Source: Symsagittifera roscoffensis (lineage: Eukaryota > Xenacoelomorpha > Acoela > Convolutidae). From it: DNA of 60,000 nucleotides. Below, piece by piece: positions 46,701 through 56,167 of the stretch; position 1 is the first letter of the stretch, and every line of letters starts with the position of its first letter. The translations under genes were made by a program, and so were the position numbers. The stretch lies in NCBI RefSeq assembly GCF_963678635.1, contig NC_087064.1:2977926-3037925 (forward strand), given 5' to 3'. Below the pieces are notes generated by a model that did not search any database, was not told where the DNA came from, and was given only the letters and a program-made list of their open reading frames with translations.

Positions 46701-46864
46701 TTTACCAAAAAGTAACAAAAAAGTTGTTACAAAGGCAAAACATTAATGAACAAATAAATTCACTCTTTACACCAGCCTCCGATTTAAAAAATGGAACATT
46801 TGTTTTAATACCTAATTTTAACACTCAAAAAGGAATTTCTAAAAAATTACAACCCCTTCGTTAA
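43727..46864 (+). CDS. pol: Pol: reverse transcriptase, RNase H, integrase
   Basis: The frame is open from the base after the TAG; the first ATG-like start is at 43868, numbered 1 here. RT: TTADMNSAYNQ (D82) and YLDDVF (145-148) are the catalytic aspartates. RNase H: D292 (CDASNFG), E335, D362 (TDHKP), D407 (LPDTLSR). Integrase: zinc-binding H655, H662, C692, C695; core D727, D787, E823 with exactly 35 residues between the last two (D,D35E). The order RT-RH-IN is that of Ty3/gypsy and retroviruses. The ORF stops at TAA (46862-46864) just before the GPY of the C-terminal domain. Start would be by polyprotein synthesis, not at 43868. Confidence 0.93.
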   Translation, partial: LIKYSSVYATSKIDVGKISSSLHLPLKPDAVFKKQRASKVPIHLHDKVNRLLDILEQYKNISPVNKEEQPKANTFINPVIILAKGESLKIVLDARYLNSLIDESKCNWPIEPLQVILTKINGKYFTTADMNSAYNQMPLDEQSRRLTQFVIGNQQYEFNRLFYGISIGPAAFSAFMSKIFRPLILKKNAITYLDDVFMQSQTKEEMFTVLEHYHKIFQNENLKAAPDKSYFFLTRVKFLGHNIERKTPLKLRIDAIQKLQPPTNKKKIQEFLGMLNFLSNYVYKMQLYLRPFYNILRQQNNFEWNTEHQTRFEEIKKLLTEKISNTIPDPNQPFYAMCDASNFGIGTALLQSHNGTNKMNLVSANSRLFTQAELRLSTLMRECTAIIYTLIEYEFLIFGSKHPTVLFTDHKPIIFLFTQKSNPNHRVYRFQLILMKFPNLHIVWTAGKNLALPDTLSRNTPPELLTRKTTVEIPKNIKFYLAENETSPRLECKYAVKTDIEQSQINNLQHFPLYLDCQNNHYEVDLLGTSTFKPIPYSQWIKNNTQQKRVKQHSHKKDLFPLIEKENLTDKINLSGPQTDDSKYTINQVFDLHDPLDTIPLSKLEIENIFLPPTDKIKIEILKQYQNLDPVIRQLKSWHKYKTKPVKADTTILGNKTLLRYFRKFNNTTINENTDLLEYKLNESTVPCLPLSMILIAFNISHTQNIKGHSGSEKIYSNFIQNFYFPNAPIWIKVLCNDCIVCQLNKPYPNQKQIAQKQDFKGQSSYFNHRISFDTKGPISPSSEGNSYIMVIVDAFTHYVALNPVPHCNAYYAYTTLYEHWIAKFGLPEILVTDNGTEFINNEIITLCHLYNIKHKPSTSHAPWTNGLVEGMNRSLQEYLRCIINGNDTRYTEWSTDVKLFPLAYNSQITTTLGMSPYEMVFNQKPRKPIMFIANSHKNAQSHCQPNKDSICYNLPLHTHDEDHFHHPQILKLACGTHTEWILNRDKKHNEIYQKVTKKLLQRQNINEQINSLFTPASDLKNGTFVLIPNFNTQKGISKKLQPLR

Positions 46865-47179
46865 GGACCATACCAAATAATTGCCAAACCCACTGACGTA
46901 ACATATAAAATCACCGACTCAGACCAAAAAGAAATTGTTCAACATCGAAACAATCTATTACCTTATTACCCAAAAGAATACGCACTACGCGAACTAACTC
47001 AGTTATATTCTTTCACAGGTTTAAAAGTTATTCAAAATAACCCACATACGGAAAATGAAACAAAAGAACAACATGGCATTCACCTCGAAAACCAAAATAA
47101 AAAATCAACTACAACGAAAAACAATACAAAAAAGCTAGATCAAAATATACCTCAAAAAGAAAAAAAAATAGAAAAATGA
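46865..47179 (+). pseudogene. pol: Pol C-terminus (GPY/F-like) beyond a stop
   Basis: The integrase frame continues after TAA 46862-46864 with GPYQIIAKPTDVTYKITD, the segment expected of a GPY/F chromatin-contact domain, then HRNNLLPYYPKEYA and a Lys/Asn-rich tail to TGA 47177-47179. The stop splits this domain, so integrase from this copy lacks its C-terminal domain unless the stop is read through. Confidence 0.8.
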
Positions 47180-47903
47180 CAGAAAAAATTATACCCCAAG
47201 AACAAGTCGACAAATCAGAACATAGAGAGTCATCACGACTTAGAAATCAACCACGCAAAAACTACAAAACATTCATTCCACAATCTAAAATATTAAAGAA
47301 AGTTGAATAACAAAAACAACTTTAATTTTACAATCAATAATCTTTGCACCTCTGAAACATTTTAAACTTTCATTTTTCAAAATAACATGCTGACAAATAC
47401 GCAGCGATTCTAGTTCAAAATTAGCCAATAAGAATCATTCAATCCGTCACCTTCTGTAACTCTAACACAAACCAATTAGACGAAAGATATTAAACTCCAG
47501 GCATATCTATAACTATAACTTTACGACCTCCAGGTCAAAAATAAGCAAACCATTCCAACTTGACAACTAAAATTAATATCCCTCCCTTATCTAATAACCC
47601 AAAGATCAACAATATTTCCCCAACTCAGACCTCAAATACCCCCCAAACAAAAATGTTAAATTAGCCTAAAGTAAAAGAACGACCATATTAAATTAGCCTA
47701 AAGTATAAAAATCTCAAAAATACCCCAGATCACTTGACAAATAAAAATAAAGAAAAAGAAGACCTCCCGAACACCATAAAATTCGCCCCCAACAATTTTT
47801 CACAAAACTCAACCCACTTGTCAAAAAACCAATAAATAATTCGACCACACTTGAAAATTGCCCCAAACAACAAAAAATATTCGATCAAGAAGCCATTTCT
47901 TAA
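47180..47903. other. Pol-env spacer
   Basis: 724 bp of A/C-rich element sequence without a supported ORF. Contains two copies of 'taaattagcctaaagta' (47657 and 47691). May hold splice acceptors for the downstream genes; none is obvious. Confidence 0.4.
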
Positions 47904-48320
47904 ATGCTCTTCTCTCGATCAGTCAACATAATTCTCAACATTTTCATAAACTTTTTAACAATATTTAAACTTTTATTCATATTTCTTTTTGATACCTTTG
48001 AAGCTTTTGTAATAATCTTAATCATTTTTTGCAATATTTTTTTAATTTTCTATTCCAAATTTGAACTATACCTCCAACTTTCAAAAGCCATTGACCATAT
48101 TCACAGGTACGAGACACAAAACTTATCTAAATGATACGAACCATTTTTAGTAGAACAGATATTTTTTTTACTATTTGTAATTTTTATAACATTTCTATCA
48201 TCCCTCATCTTGACAATATGCAAATGTATAAAGAAAGCAATCATCACATTCGCCTTAGCAACAATCCTTCTAATTCTTTTTCTAGAAGAATACTACAATA
48301 AACATAAAGTTTTTCACTAA
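47904..48320 (+). pseudogene. Small hydrophobic membrane ORF, one internal stop
   Basis: The first part (47904-48134, 76 aa) is almost wholly hydrophobic: residues 6-57 can form two membrane segments. After TGA 48132-48134 the same frame stays open to TAA 48318-48320 and again encodes hydrophobic stretches (FFLLFVIFITFLSSLIL and ITFALATILLILFL). About 137 codons with four membrane segments in total, one stop apart. Position between pol and env and its size recall viroporin-like accessory proteins, but there is no recognisable family. It may be non-functional in this copy. Confidence 0.5.
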
Positions 48321-48910
48321 AAGAAATAGATCAAAAACCATCAAAAATTGCTAACCAACAGTCACACAGTCAGTCTTCACCGACATCATCCCAAGATAAC
48401 CCAACACCACCTACAACTACCCAAAAACCCCAAACACCTACACGAATTTCTTTCCAAGATAACCCATATAACTTTGAAGAACGACAAGCTCGCTTATCTG
48501 AACCACTAGAACCAGTTCAACGACAAGCACCTCTAAGTGAACCAACATATAACTTGTACCCAACACTACCACAAGAATTAAGTAGAATACCAAATCTTAG
48601 TCAAAATCAAAATACAGTTGAAATAAAAAGACAAATTATACATCCACGACGAAACAGAAATTTTCAAACCCCCCGAGTTCATTTTGATATACCCCAATCC
48701 CCATCACAAAGTACTCCGGAAAACCCAATTGGTATATTACCAGAAACCCCTACGCTTTTTTCACAATGTAGCACCTCAAGTCTACCCTCAGATTACTTAG
48801 GTTCAACACCAACATCTGAACAAATACGTGAAAATCCCTTTAACCCCCCAAACCAAACATCACGACTACCATATTGGACAACACAATCATTCACACAAGG
48901 TGAATCCTAA
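48311..48910 (+). CDS. Pro/Ser/Gln-rich ORF upstream of Env, first part
   Basis: Open in one frame for about 200 codons from 48311 but without an early ATG, so it is either reached by splicing or has lost its start. Low-complexity and probably disordered, with repeats such as RLSEP and APLSEP. It ends at 48910, overlapping an ORF in the next frame (48828-49463) that continues in the same style; a frame change near 48830-48910 has probably split one protein. No domain recognised. Confidence 0.45.
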   Translation, partial: FSLKEIDQKPSKIANQQSHSQSSPTSSQDNPTPPTTTQKPQTPTRISFQDNPYNFEERQARLSEPLEPVQRQAPLSEPTYNLYPTLPQELSRIPNLSQNQNTVEIKRQIIHPRRNRNFQTPRVHFDIPQSPSQSTPENPIGILPETPTLFSQCSTSSLPSDYLGSTPTSEQIRENPFNPPNQTSRLPYWTTQSFTQGES

Positions 48911-49463
48911 TTTAATAAATGATCCAATAGATATTTCTACCGATACAACAACATCATCATCACTACCAGAAACATTATCACTACCATCAACACCATCAAT
49001 AAGCCAAATTTCACCGACAACTTTTCCTTTTAATTTTCCAAATAACCTCGACGCTAGATACCGAGAACAATCATCAACAAATATCCCTCTAAGATTAGAC
49101 TGGAATACATTCACAGCACCTCCACCATTATTTGGACAGCGCCCAGAAAGTAACCGACTACACAACTGGGCACTTAATAGATTACAATATAGACAAGATA
49201 TCCACGAAGACATTCGTGATCATAACATCCAAATACTCCAACAAAATAGTCTACAATTAAAATTTGAAATCACGGTTAAACTAAACAACATTGCTCAACA
49301 TCCTTACCCATTAAACCCACCAAATATAACAGCTCAATCACTACCACCACTATTTATAACAACTGAAGTAATATATAAATACGACAGATATACCAAAAAG
49401 ACAATTGGTTACATCACATTTTATAACCCATACGCAGGGTTATCATACACATGTATATTCTAA
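48828..49463 (+). CDS. ORF upstream of Env, second part (211 aa)
   Basis: Ser/Thr/Pro-rich to about residue 75, then a folded-looking region: NNLDARYREQ, LHNWALNRLQYRQDIHEDIR, a segment with alternating hydrophobics, and a C-terminus GYITFYNPYAG. Probably the C-terminal half of the protein begun at 48311. It overlaps the Env ATG (49451) by 13 nt, a compact viral-style arrangement. The last ~97 codons are repeated at 50509-50800 by the tandem duplication. Function unknown. Confidence 0.5.
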   Translation: MKIPLTPQTKHHDYHIGQHNHSHKVNPNLINDPIDISTDTTTSSSLPETLSLPSTPSISQISPTTFPFNFPNNLDARYREQSSTNIPLRLDWNTFTAPPPLFGQRPESNRLHNWALNRLQYRQDIHEDIRDHNIQILQQNSLQLKFEITVKLNNIAQHPYPLNPPNITAQSLPPLFITTEVIYKYDRYTKKTIGYITFYNPYAGLSYTCIF

Positions 49464-50508
49464 AAATATTAATTTTTCTTCAACTCTTTTTTCTAGTAAT
49501 TTCCGACCAGAACATAAATCCTTCTCCCCGCACAGGACCCCAAGACTTATTAGTAACACATTACGATTGTGAAGAAAATGAACAAAAAACACTACACAAA
49601 TATACAATAAATCAAGTATCACAATGCGAAACAGAACCCCAAGCTATAGAAACTACAAATGTAATAGCGACACTCTATTCAAAAACCCGAGCAACAACAG
49701 TTATAGGATACAAATTCACAGCAACATTTTCCGAAAAGAAAGTACATTGTTCACAAGTCTCAAATGGAAATAAAAACCGACTTGACCACGAATCATTCTA
49801 CCAGAGTAATATCGAACGACTTTTAAATCTCAATCCCGAAGATTGTAAAAAAGAGTTACTCAGACTAAATATCACAAGAAATAAAAACACCGACAGAAAG
49901 TTAGTATATTTCCAAGTTTTTGCAGATTCTGTACATCAAGCAGAACTTGAAAGATATCAAGGACATATAAAACTAGATGAAAAATACCCATACAACGGCG
50001 CACACGGAAGATTAACTTATGACATACACGATAAACACTGGATACCACAAATTGGTATAAATAACCCATCAAACTGCAAAGCAGACACAAAAAATAAAGG
50101 ATATCAAGAAATAATGTTTTTCGATTGGAAAATACAACTCGAAAAAATACAACTCACACGAGAATTATCTGACAACACAATGATCTATCAAGGAATTAGA
50201 TTACCTTGTAAAAACGATCAAGGCTATTGTGACCCTACAACACGAACACAAGCAACAATTGTTTGGTTTCCCGAAGATACATGTACAACATTTCTAGTAG
50301 CAAAAATACACGCCCGAATGATAAAATTTCACAAAAAATATTTTATACAATCAATTCCATATGAAAAAGTAAATCCATCACGAAAAAAAAGTACTGATTT
50401 TAGAAACATTCACAATATAGAAAATAAATTGACACGTTTTCAAATTTATCAAGAAACAGAACTTGCATGAAAATACAGAAACCCACTTCACAAAACATAA
50501 TATTCTGA
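49172..50508 (+). repeat. 1337-bp tandem duplication, copy 1
   Basis: From 'acttaatagattacaatatag' to just before the same sequence restarts at 50509. Covers the end of the pre-Env ORF and the N-terminal Env segment. Confidence 0.97.
49451..50470 (+). pseudogene. env: Env glycoprotein, N-terminal part (copy 1)
   Basis: 339 residues ending at TGA (50468-50470). Residues 1-18 are a hydrophobic signal peptide. Then YDC (38-40) and a cysteine at 59 in the pattern YDC...V..C, which I associate with the N-terminus of chuvirus/mivirus-type glycoproteins also captured by invertebrate retroelements. Many further cysteines and an N-I-T sequon. The ORF is cut short: the central and membrane-anchor parts of Env lie at 51858-53231. 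Present twice, here and at 50788, with two amino-acid differences, and the terminal stop is in both, so it predates the duplication. Would bind and fuse at the cell surface if intact; this copy cannot. Confidence 0.65.
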
Positions 50509-51845
50509 ACTTAATAGATTACAATATAGACAAGATATCCACGAAGACATTCGTGATCATAACATCCAAATACTCCAACAAAATAGTCTACAATTAAAAT
50601 TTGAAATCACGGTTAAACTAAACAACATTGCTCAACATCCTTACCCATTAAACCCACCAAATATAACAGCTCAATCACTACCACCACTATTTATAACAAC
50701 TGAAGTAATATATAAATACGACAGATATACCAAAAAGACAATTGGTTACATCACATTTTATAACCCATACGCAGGGTTATCATACACATGTATATTCTAA
50801 AAATATTAATTTTTCTTCAACTCTTTTTTCTAGTAATTTCCGACCAGAACATAAATCCTTCTCCCCGCACAGGACCCCAAGACTTATTAGTAACACATTA
50901 CGATTGTGAAGAAAATGAACAAAAAACACTACACAAATATGCAATAAATCAAGTATCACAATGCGAAACAGAACCCCAAGCTATAGAAACTACAAATGTA
51001 ATAGCGACACTCTATTCAAAAACCCGAGCAACAACAGTTATAGGATACAAATTCACAGCAACATTTTCCGAAAAGAAAGTACATTGTTCACAAGTCTCAA
51101 ATGGAAATAAAAACCGACTTGACCACGAATCATTCTACCAGAGTAATATCGAACGACTTTTAAATCTCAATCCCGAAGATTGTAAAAAAGAGTTACTCAG
51201 ACTAAATATCACAAGAAATAAAAACACCGACAGAAAGTTAGTATATTTCCAAGTTTTTGCAGATTCTGTACATCAAGCAGAACTTGAAAGATATCAAGGA
51301 CATATAAAACTAGATGAAAAATACCCATACAACGGCGCACACGGAAGATTAACTTATGACATACACGATAAACACTGGATACCACAAATTGGTATAAATA
51401 ACCCATCAAACTGCAAAGCAGACACAAAAAATAAAGGATATCAAGAAATAATGTTTTTCGATTGGAAAATACAACTCGAAAAAATACAACTCACACGAGA
51501 TTTATCTGACAACACAATGATCTATCAAGGAATTAGATTACCTTGTAAAAACGATCAAGGCTATTGTGACCCTACAACACGAACACAAGCAACAATTGTT
51601 TGGTTTCCCGAAGATACATGTACAACATTTCTAGTAGCAAAAATACACGCCCGAATGATAAAATTTCACAAAAAATATTTTATACAATCAATTCCATATG
51701 AAAAAGTAAATCCATCACGAAAAAAAAGTACTGATTTTAGAAACATTCACAATATAGAAAATAAATTGACACGTTTTCAAATTTATCAAGAAACAGAACT
51801 TGCATGAAAATACAGAAACCCACTTCACAAAACATAATATTCTGA
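50509..51845 (+). repeat. 1337-bp tandem duplication, copy 2
   Basis: Nearly identical to 49172-50508; I see only two substitutions that alter the protein and few or no others. Ends at 'tattctgaa', after which unique sequence resumes. Either a very recent event or an assembly duplication. Confidence 0.97.
50788..51807 (+). pseudogene. env: Env glycoprotein, N-terminal part (copy 2)
   Basis: Second copy of the 339-residue segment, differing by Thr to Ala at about residue 52 and Glu to Asp at about 238. It ends at the same TGA and is the copy physically next to the rest of Env. Between here and 51858 there is another in-frame stop and a run of ten A (51888-51897 region) at which the frame changes. 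Confidence 0.65.
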
Positions 51846-51857
51846 AATATTAATTGA

Positions 51858-52733
51858 ATACGAAAAAAGTTTCGACATGACCACTGGAAAAAAAAAATTG
51901 ACCCTTATGCCACAAGTCATCCTCTAAACGAAGGAACATCATATATACCAGTTAATTTTCAAAAAAGTAATGGTCAACCTGGTGGACATCTAAAGCCACA
52001 TGACACTAGAAGCACACGTTTACAAGAACTATCACTAATGAATAATTCTTATTTTCACTATGATATTCACTTAGATATGAAATTAGACTACACAATTAGC
52101 CGAATTTTTCAGGAAATGTCACTCTCTGAATTAGAAACACTTCACCAACTATGCGAATTAGAAAGGACACAAATCCTACAATCACTTGCACTAGCAGTAT
52201 TAAAAATACCCTACGCAGGATATTTACTATCAGGAAATAGATCAAATTTTTTAGACTACGAAGGAAACATTTTATGGTTTTATACCTGTACCAAAAAAGT
52301 ATCACCACTATATGTTTTTGAAGATAAACGATGTTATAAAAGAGTACCTATCTTTTATAAAATTAAAGTACATTTCGTTGACACACTTTCAAGACGAACC
52401 TATTTCTGGGATACCGCAGTCCCATGTGGATCAGAAAATAGCCACAATGTAGTACAACTGAACCCTGATGAAGATAAATATTACCTTCTTACCCAATACC
52501 CAACATTAATGCAATCACTCAAAAAAATTTCACCCGAAAGCATTAGAGCTATTGCTCGAAACCCAAATATCGACTTACAGTCAATTGGAATATATTCAAA
52601 ATCCGATATCCAACATCACATTAAAACACAACAATTCCAAGAATTATTAACACAAATGGACACTATACAAAGACAATCAATTGACCAAAATTTACGCAAA
52701 CTTGCCGAAACAGCAGGATTTGCAGATATCTAA
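51858..52733 (+). pseudogene. env: Env glycoprotein, central part
   Basis: Open from 51858; first ATG at 52038. Numbered from that ATG, the blocks LCELERTQ (38-45), GYLLSGNRS (61-69), RCYKRVPI (98-105) and FVDTLSRRT (113-121) fall in the order and spacing I know from chuvirus/mivirus-type glycoproteins and their relatives in arthropod and other invertebrate LTR elements; this is from memory, not a search. Ends at TAA 52731-52733 with the same frame open beyond. It lies in a different frame from the N-terminal part. Confidence 0.65.
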
Positions 52734-53231
52734 ACACAAGATTTTAGCGGATATTTTAAAGACATTAAAGACTATATATATCTAAACGGTGAAAAATACC
52801 GACCACAAGATATCTCATCTATAAATATTTTTAGCTTTGTTACACTAAAAAATGAAATTCTTGATTATCTAGGATGGCCCTATTACATCTTAGAAAAATT
52901 GACTATTCTATACGCAATGTTTAACTTTATAGGATTTCTTTTTTCACTTTTAAAAGGAATCTATAATACATGCGCTATACACACACAGGTAAATAGACAA
53001 GCAAGTGTAACACGCATACTATTTGCAGGATTTTTTGGAATTTTCTCATCATCAATAAACAAAATTCTTTTAGACGCACAAATAAAAGAATACAATACAA
53101 AAATAGCGACAAGACAGAACACGTACGACGAAGAACATAATAATATAGAAATAACGCCTACAGCACCACAGTTACCACCCCTACCACATAACCATCCATT
53201 ATCCTTGTCCCACGAAATTTTCGAAACTTAG
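52734..53231 (+). pseudogene. env: Env glycoprotein, membrane anchor and tail
   Basis: Continues the frame of the central part after TAA 52731-52733. It includes an LGWPYY block, a hydrophobic segment around 52899-52960 (MFNFIGFLFSLL) and another at 53020-53060 (FAGFFGIFSSSI), then a Pro/Asn/Thr-rich cytoplasmic tail. The frame ends at TAG 53229-53231; the neighbouring frame is open on to TGA 53393-53395, so a T-run indel near 53217 has probably cut the tail short. Confidence 0.6.
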
Positions 53232-53391
53232 CAATAACACATAATCCAAATTTTAGACCAACCATATCGCAAAGTCCCATACAACATAAAATGACACATC
53301 ATTCACAAGATGAAAATACATATGAACAAATTATCGAACAACCCCATACCACCGCTTTTCAGTCTCAAAATAATAATTTTTTCAGCCCACG

Positions 53392-55200
53392 ATGAGCCGA
53401 CAACTTGGATCCCTACACCGCTCAAATTCCCATCCAACCAACCTCAACACTCCAATTACAATAATTCCACTTTTTGCTTTCCCGCCACCCGATTTCCCAA
53501 CTAGTAATATAACATCAGGCATGAATTCAGACACTAATTCAAATATTTCAGTTTTATATTCCATTTCACAACTCAATCACCCTAATATTGAAACCCTTGA
53601 TGAATTTGCAGACTCTGAACCATCTCCATCCAATAATTTTCAAACCAACTCCTCAATTTTTTCAAAACCCCCTTTTCAACCAATCCCACCAAATAACCCA
53701 CCCCCATCCATTTCTACACCCTCTTATGCTTCACAAGTCACCCCAACCTACTCTTCATTTCATTCAGACCGATCATCCAATTCTCCAGATATTCCTCAAA
53801 TCTCCCAAGAACTAGATTTTTTTATCACCCTACAACAACAACCATTACACCTTAACACCCCCACTATAAATCAGATTTCTTCCACAATAGAATCCTCAAA
53901 CCCACCTACCCCTACACCCTCTTCAGCTTATTCTGCATCATTAGCACAATCATCCACTTCCACCGAATCATCAAATAGCACTAAAAGAGCTTATCGCACT
54001 TTTAAAAGAAAATTCCCAAACCATCCATTCCCAACCAAACCAGGAACAGCCCGTGAATATATTAATCATCCACATCACACTAACACGAAAGATTTTCTAG
54101 CAATCACCTTACATTCATTTCCACAATACACTTTAAACACCCCTCACGACACTAACGACACATGTAGTTTTGTAGATGAACATATTTTAATGCCTACACT
54201 TCATTGGACATCATACTATCATTTTACTAATCCCCTTTGCCTACCATTATCTAATACTCACAACGATATAGAAAGAAATCAAGATATGCTATATCGACTC
54301 ACCACACCACTAACACATAGACAATTTACTTATATAGGATATAAAAAGTCACTAAAAACATTCACTGCACCCCGAGCTAACGAATTTACGCTAGAATATT
54401 ACGATCATAACATCATCCGAACTAACCAAGACCAATTTTTAGATGATGATCGCTTCGCTAACCCACAACTAACAGAAAAATTCTTCATCAAAACACCATA
54501 TGTATTTACTCTCAAAATATTTGATCGAAAATTTGATCACATCATTTCTGAAGCACTAACCGACATGCAAGCTTACCAAAGTTTTAAGGAAAAATTTCAA
54601 TTATTTTCACTAACCTTCCACTTCCTTGCACCACATGAACGCGATTTGCACTGCTCACACGACATTATGTTACGCACTAAACAAACCCACACATATACAT
54701 ATTATCGCTTCATACAAAATCATTTTGATCTACACACTCCATCAAGACAACCACACCACCGTTTTCAGTTTCTTAACTCTAAATACACTTCACCATTTTT
54801 TCTTAATTTCACATATTGCATCAAAGATACTAACCTTCACGGTATCCTCCGCAATTATGATCCCATAACCCAAATGTATATATTTTGTCCCATCACGAAG
54901 ACCCTTAACGCAGAAGAATCCAGACCCTTCCTTATCCCACATGAATTTATCCAACCTATAGAAATCCCAATATTAGAATTCATCCACAACACTAAATACA
55001 ATCACAAATTATATAATCTCATTCAAAACACACCTTATGAGTTTGCAGTTGGCACTGAAGTACTAAAAACTATTAAAGCACTTCAATTGCTTTGGCCACT
55101 GCTTCAAACTAAAAACATCATTCGCATACTAGCAAAATTACTAACAAATTCCGACATCATACACGACATCTTTCCCCATGGTTTTTTCCCCGACGACTAA
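53392..55200 (+). CDS. 602-aa accessory protein of unknown function
   Basis: An intact ORF, unlike its neighbours. Residues 1-200 are Ser/Pro/Thr/Asn-rich and probably disordered. A basic patch (KRAYRTFKRKFP) near 198-210 leads into 210-602, which looks folded: aromatic- and His-rich with motifs such as HWTSYYHF, TYIGYKKS and LTFHFLAPHERD, and a Leu/Ile-rich C-terminal helix region (LLWPLLQTKNIIRILAKLL). The ATG overlaps the stop of the upstream tail frame as ATGA. Three bases after its stop is a strong splice donor. Its codons are richer in C and T than the A-rich gag-pol, hinting at separate origin. No family recognised; no signal peptide, so probably cytoplasmic or nuclear. Confidence 0.8.
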   Translation: MSRQLGSLHRSNSHPTNLNTPITIIPLFAFPPPDFPTSNITSGMNSDTNSNISVLYSISQLNHPNIETLDEFADSEPSPSNNFQTNSSIFSKPPFQPIPPNNPPPSISTPSYASQVTPTYSSFHSDRSSNSPDIPQISQELDFFITLQQQPLHLNTPTINQISSTIESSNPPTPTPSSAYSASLAQSSTSTESSNSTKRAYRTFKRKFPNHPFPTKPGTAREYINHPHHTNTKDFLAITLHSFPQYTLNTPHDTNDTCSFVDEHILMPTLHWTSYYHFTNPLCLPLSNTHNDIERNQDMLYRLTTPLTHRQFTYIGYKKSLKTFTAPRANEFTLEYYDHNIIRTNQDQFLDDDRFANPQLTEKFFIKTPYVFTLKIFDRKFDHIISEALTDMQAYQSFKEKFQLFSLTFHFLAPHERDLHCSHDIMLRTKQTHTYTYYRFIQNHFDLHTPSRQPHHRFQFLNSKYTSPFFLNFTYCIKDTNLHGILRNYDPITQMYIFCPITKTLNAEESRPFLIPHEFIQPIEIPILEFIHNTKYNHKLYNLIQNTPYEFAVGTEVLKTIKALQLLWPLLQTKNIIRILAKLLTNSDIIHDIFPHGFFPDD

Positions 55201-55203
55201 CAG

Positions 55204-55280
55204 GTAAGTATAATTTATACATATTCTTCACTAATAAATTTAAATTAATACTAACCATTCTTTATTCATGTCTCATTTAG
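55204..55280 (+). other. 77-bp spliceosomal-type mini-intron
   Basis: Donor CAG|GTAAGTAT, branch-like TACTAAC at 55249-55255, pyrimidine-rich stretch and acceptor CATTTAG at 55280. All signals are near ideal. It starts three bases after the 602-aa ORF's stop, so splicing would be in the 3' UTR of that ORF, or the donor is used to reach further downstream exons. Confidence 0.65.
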
Positions 55281-55782
55281 ATTTTTAGTCTTCATCCCAC
55301 GATCATCTGTAAAAAACAGAAAAAAAAATAAAAAATAAAAAACTTGTTAAAATTCTTCTAAAACTCTATTAATATTTTGCACTAGATAAATATAATAAAA
55401 TTCATACCAATGTAGTAATTTAATTTATAAATTGTTTCCCCAAAAGCAGTAATTTTAATAATGATGAAAATTTGTAACTTAACTTTTCCCCAAAACTGGC
55501 AGTAAAATTAAAATTCTATGTAGTAAATTGATAAAACGAAAATGCAGTACTAACCTTTTGATATTTTCATTCATTCGCACAAGAATTCTATCCAAACTCG
55601 CACAGCTCGCCCACGAAGAATTGTTTAAATAATGAATTTCAGTTTCAAGTTTTCACACTCAACAACTCTAACACACGATAACAAGTTTCAAACTTTCCTT
55701 TAACCCGTTTGGAAAGGAATTATATACTAAACCAAACTAACCAACGCAGCTTACTAAACACCACAAATCATAGAATAACAGC
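55281..55782. other. 3' region of the retroelement, no ORF supported
   Basis: 502 bp. A/T-rich, with repeated 'ccccaaa...cagtaa' blocks (55440, 55490) and no long reading frame. Confidence 0.4.
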
Positions 55783-56096
55783 ATGGCTAAGAAAAGAAAA
55801 CCAACGGTACCCAAACCGGATTAATCCAGTTTAAAACTGAATAATTTATTCTTTTGAAGACTATTATAAAGTCTAAGAAAGAAATAATAAAACACCAAAA
55901 AGTCGAAAGACAAGCCCATAACAAAAACAATTTGATTTTTGAAAAAAGGACACAACTAACGGAACATAAGAAAGACCACCATAAACCCAACATAAAAAGT
56001 TATCACATAACAGGACCTCTCACAAAAACCGCACGAAATCATACTCCCACTCCTGGCCTAACCCACCAGAGAGGACGTCCTGAGCATGCTCTATAG
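55783..56096 (+). CDS. Candidate small basic accessory exons
   Basis: At 55783 an ATG in good context begins a 13-residue peptide with an NLS-like start, MAKKRKPTVPKPD. From 55842 another frame is open to 56096 (about 85 codons), Lys/His/Arg-rich (KTIIKSKKEIIKHQKVER near its start), preceded by an acceptor-like 'ttattcttttgaag'. Together with the splice signals around 56168-56289, these could be exons of a Rev- or Tat-like regulator. That is inference: no similarity is recognised and single pieces could be chance. Confidence 0.25.
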
Positions 56097-56167
56097 CCGG
56101 CCTAACCCACCGCGCTACATCCACGCTTTGTGACCACACTTCTATTTTTAATAAGAGGTACTCAAGG

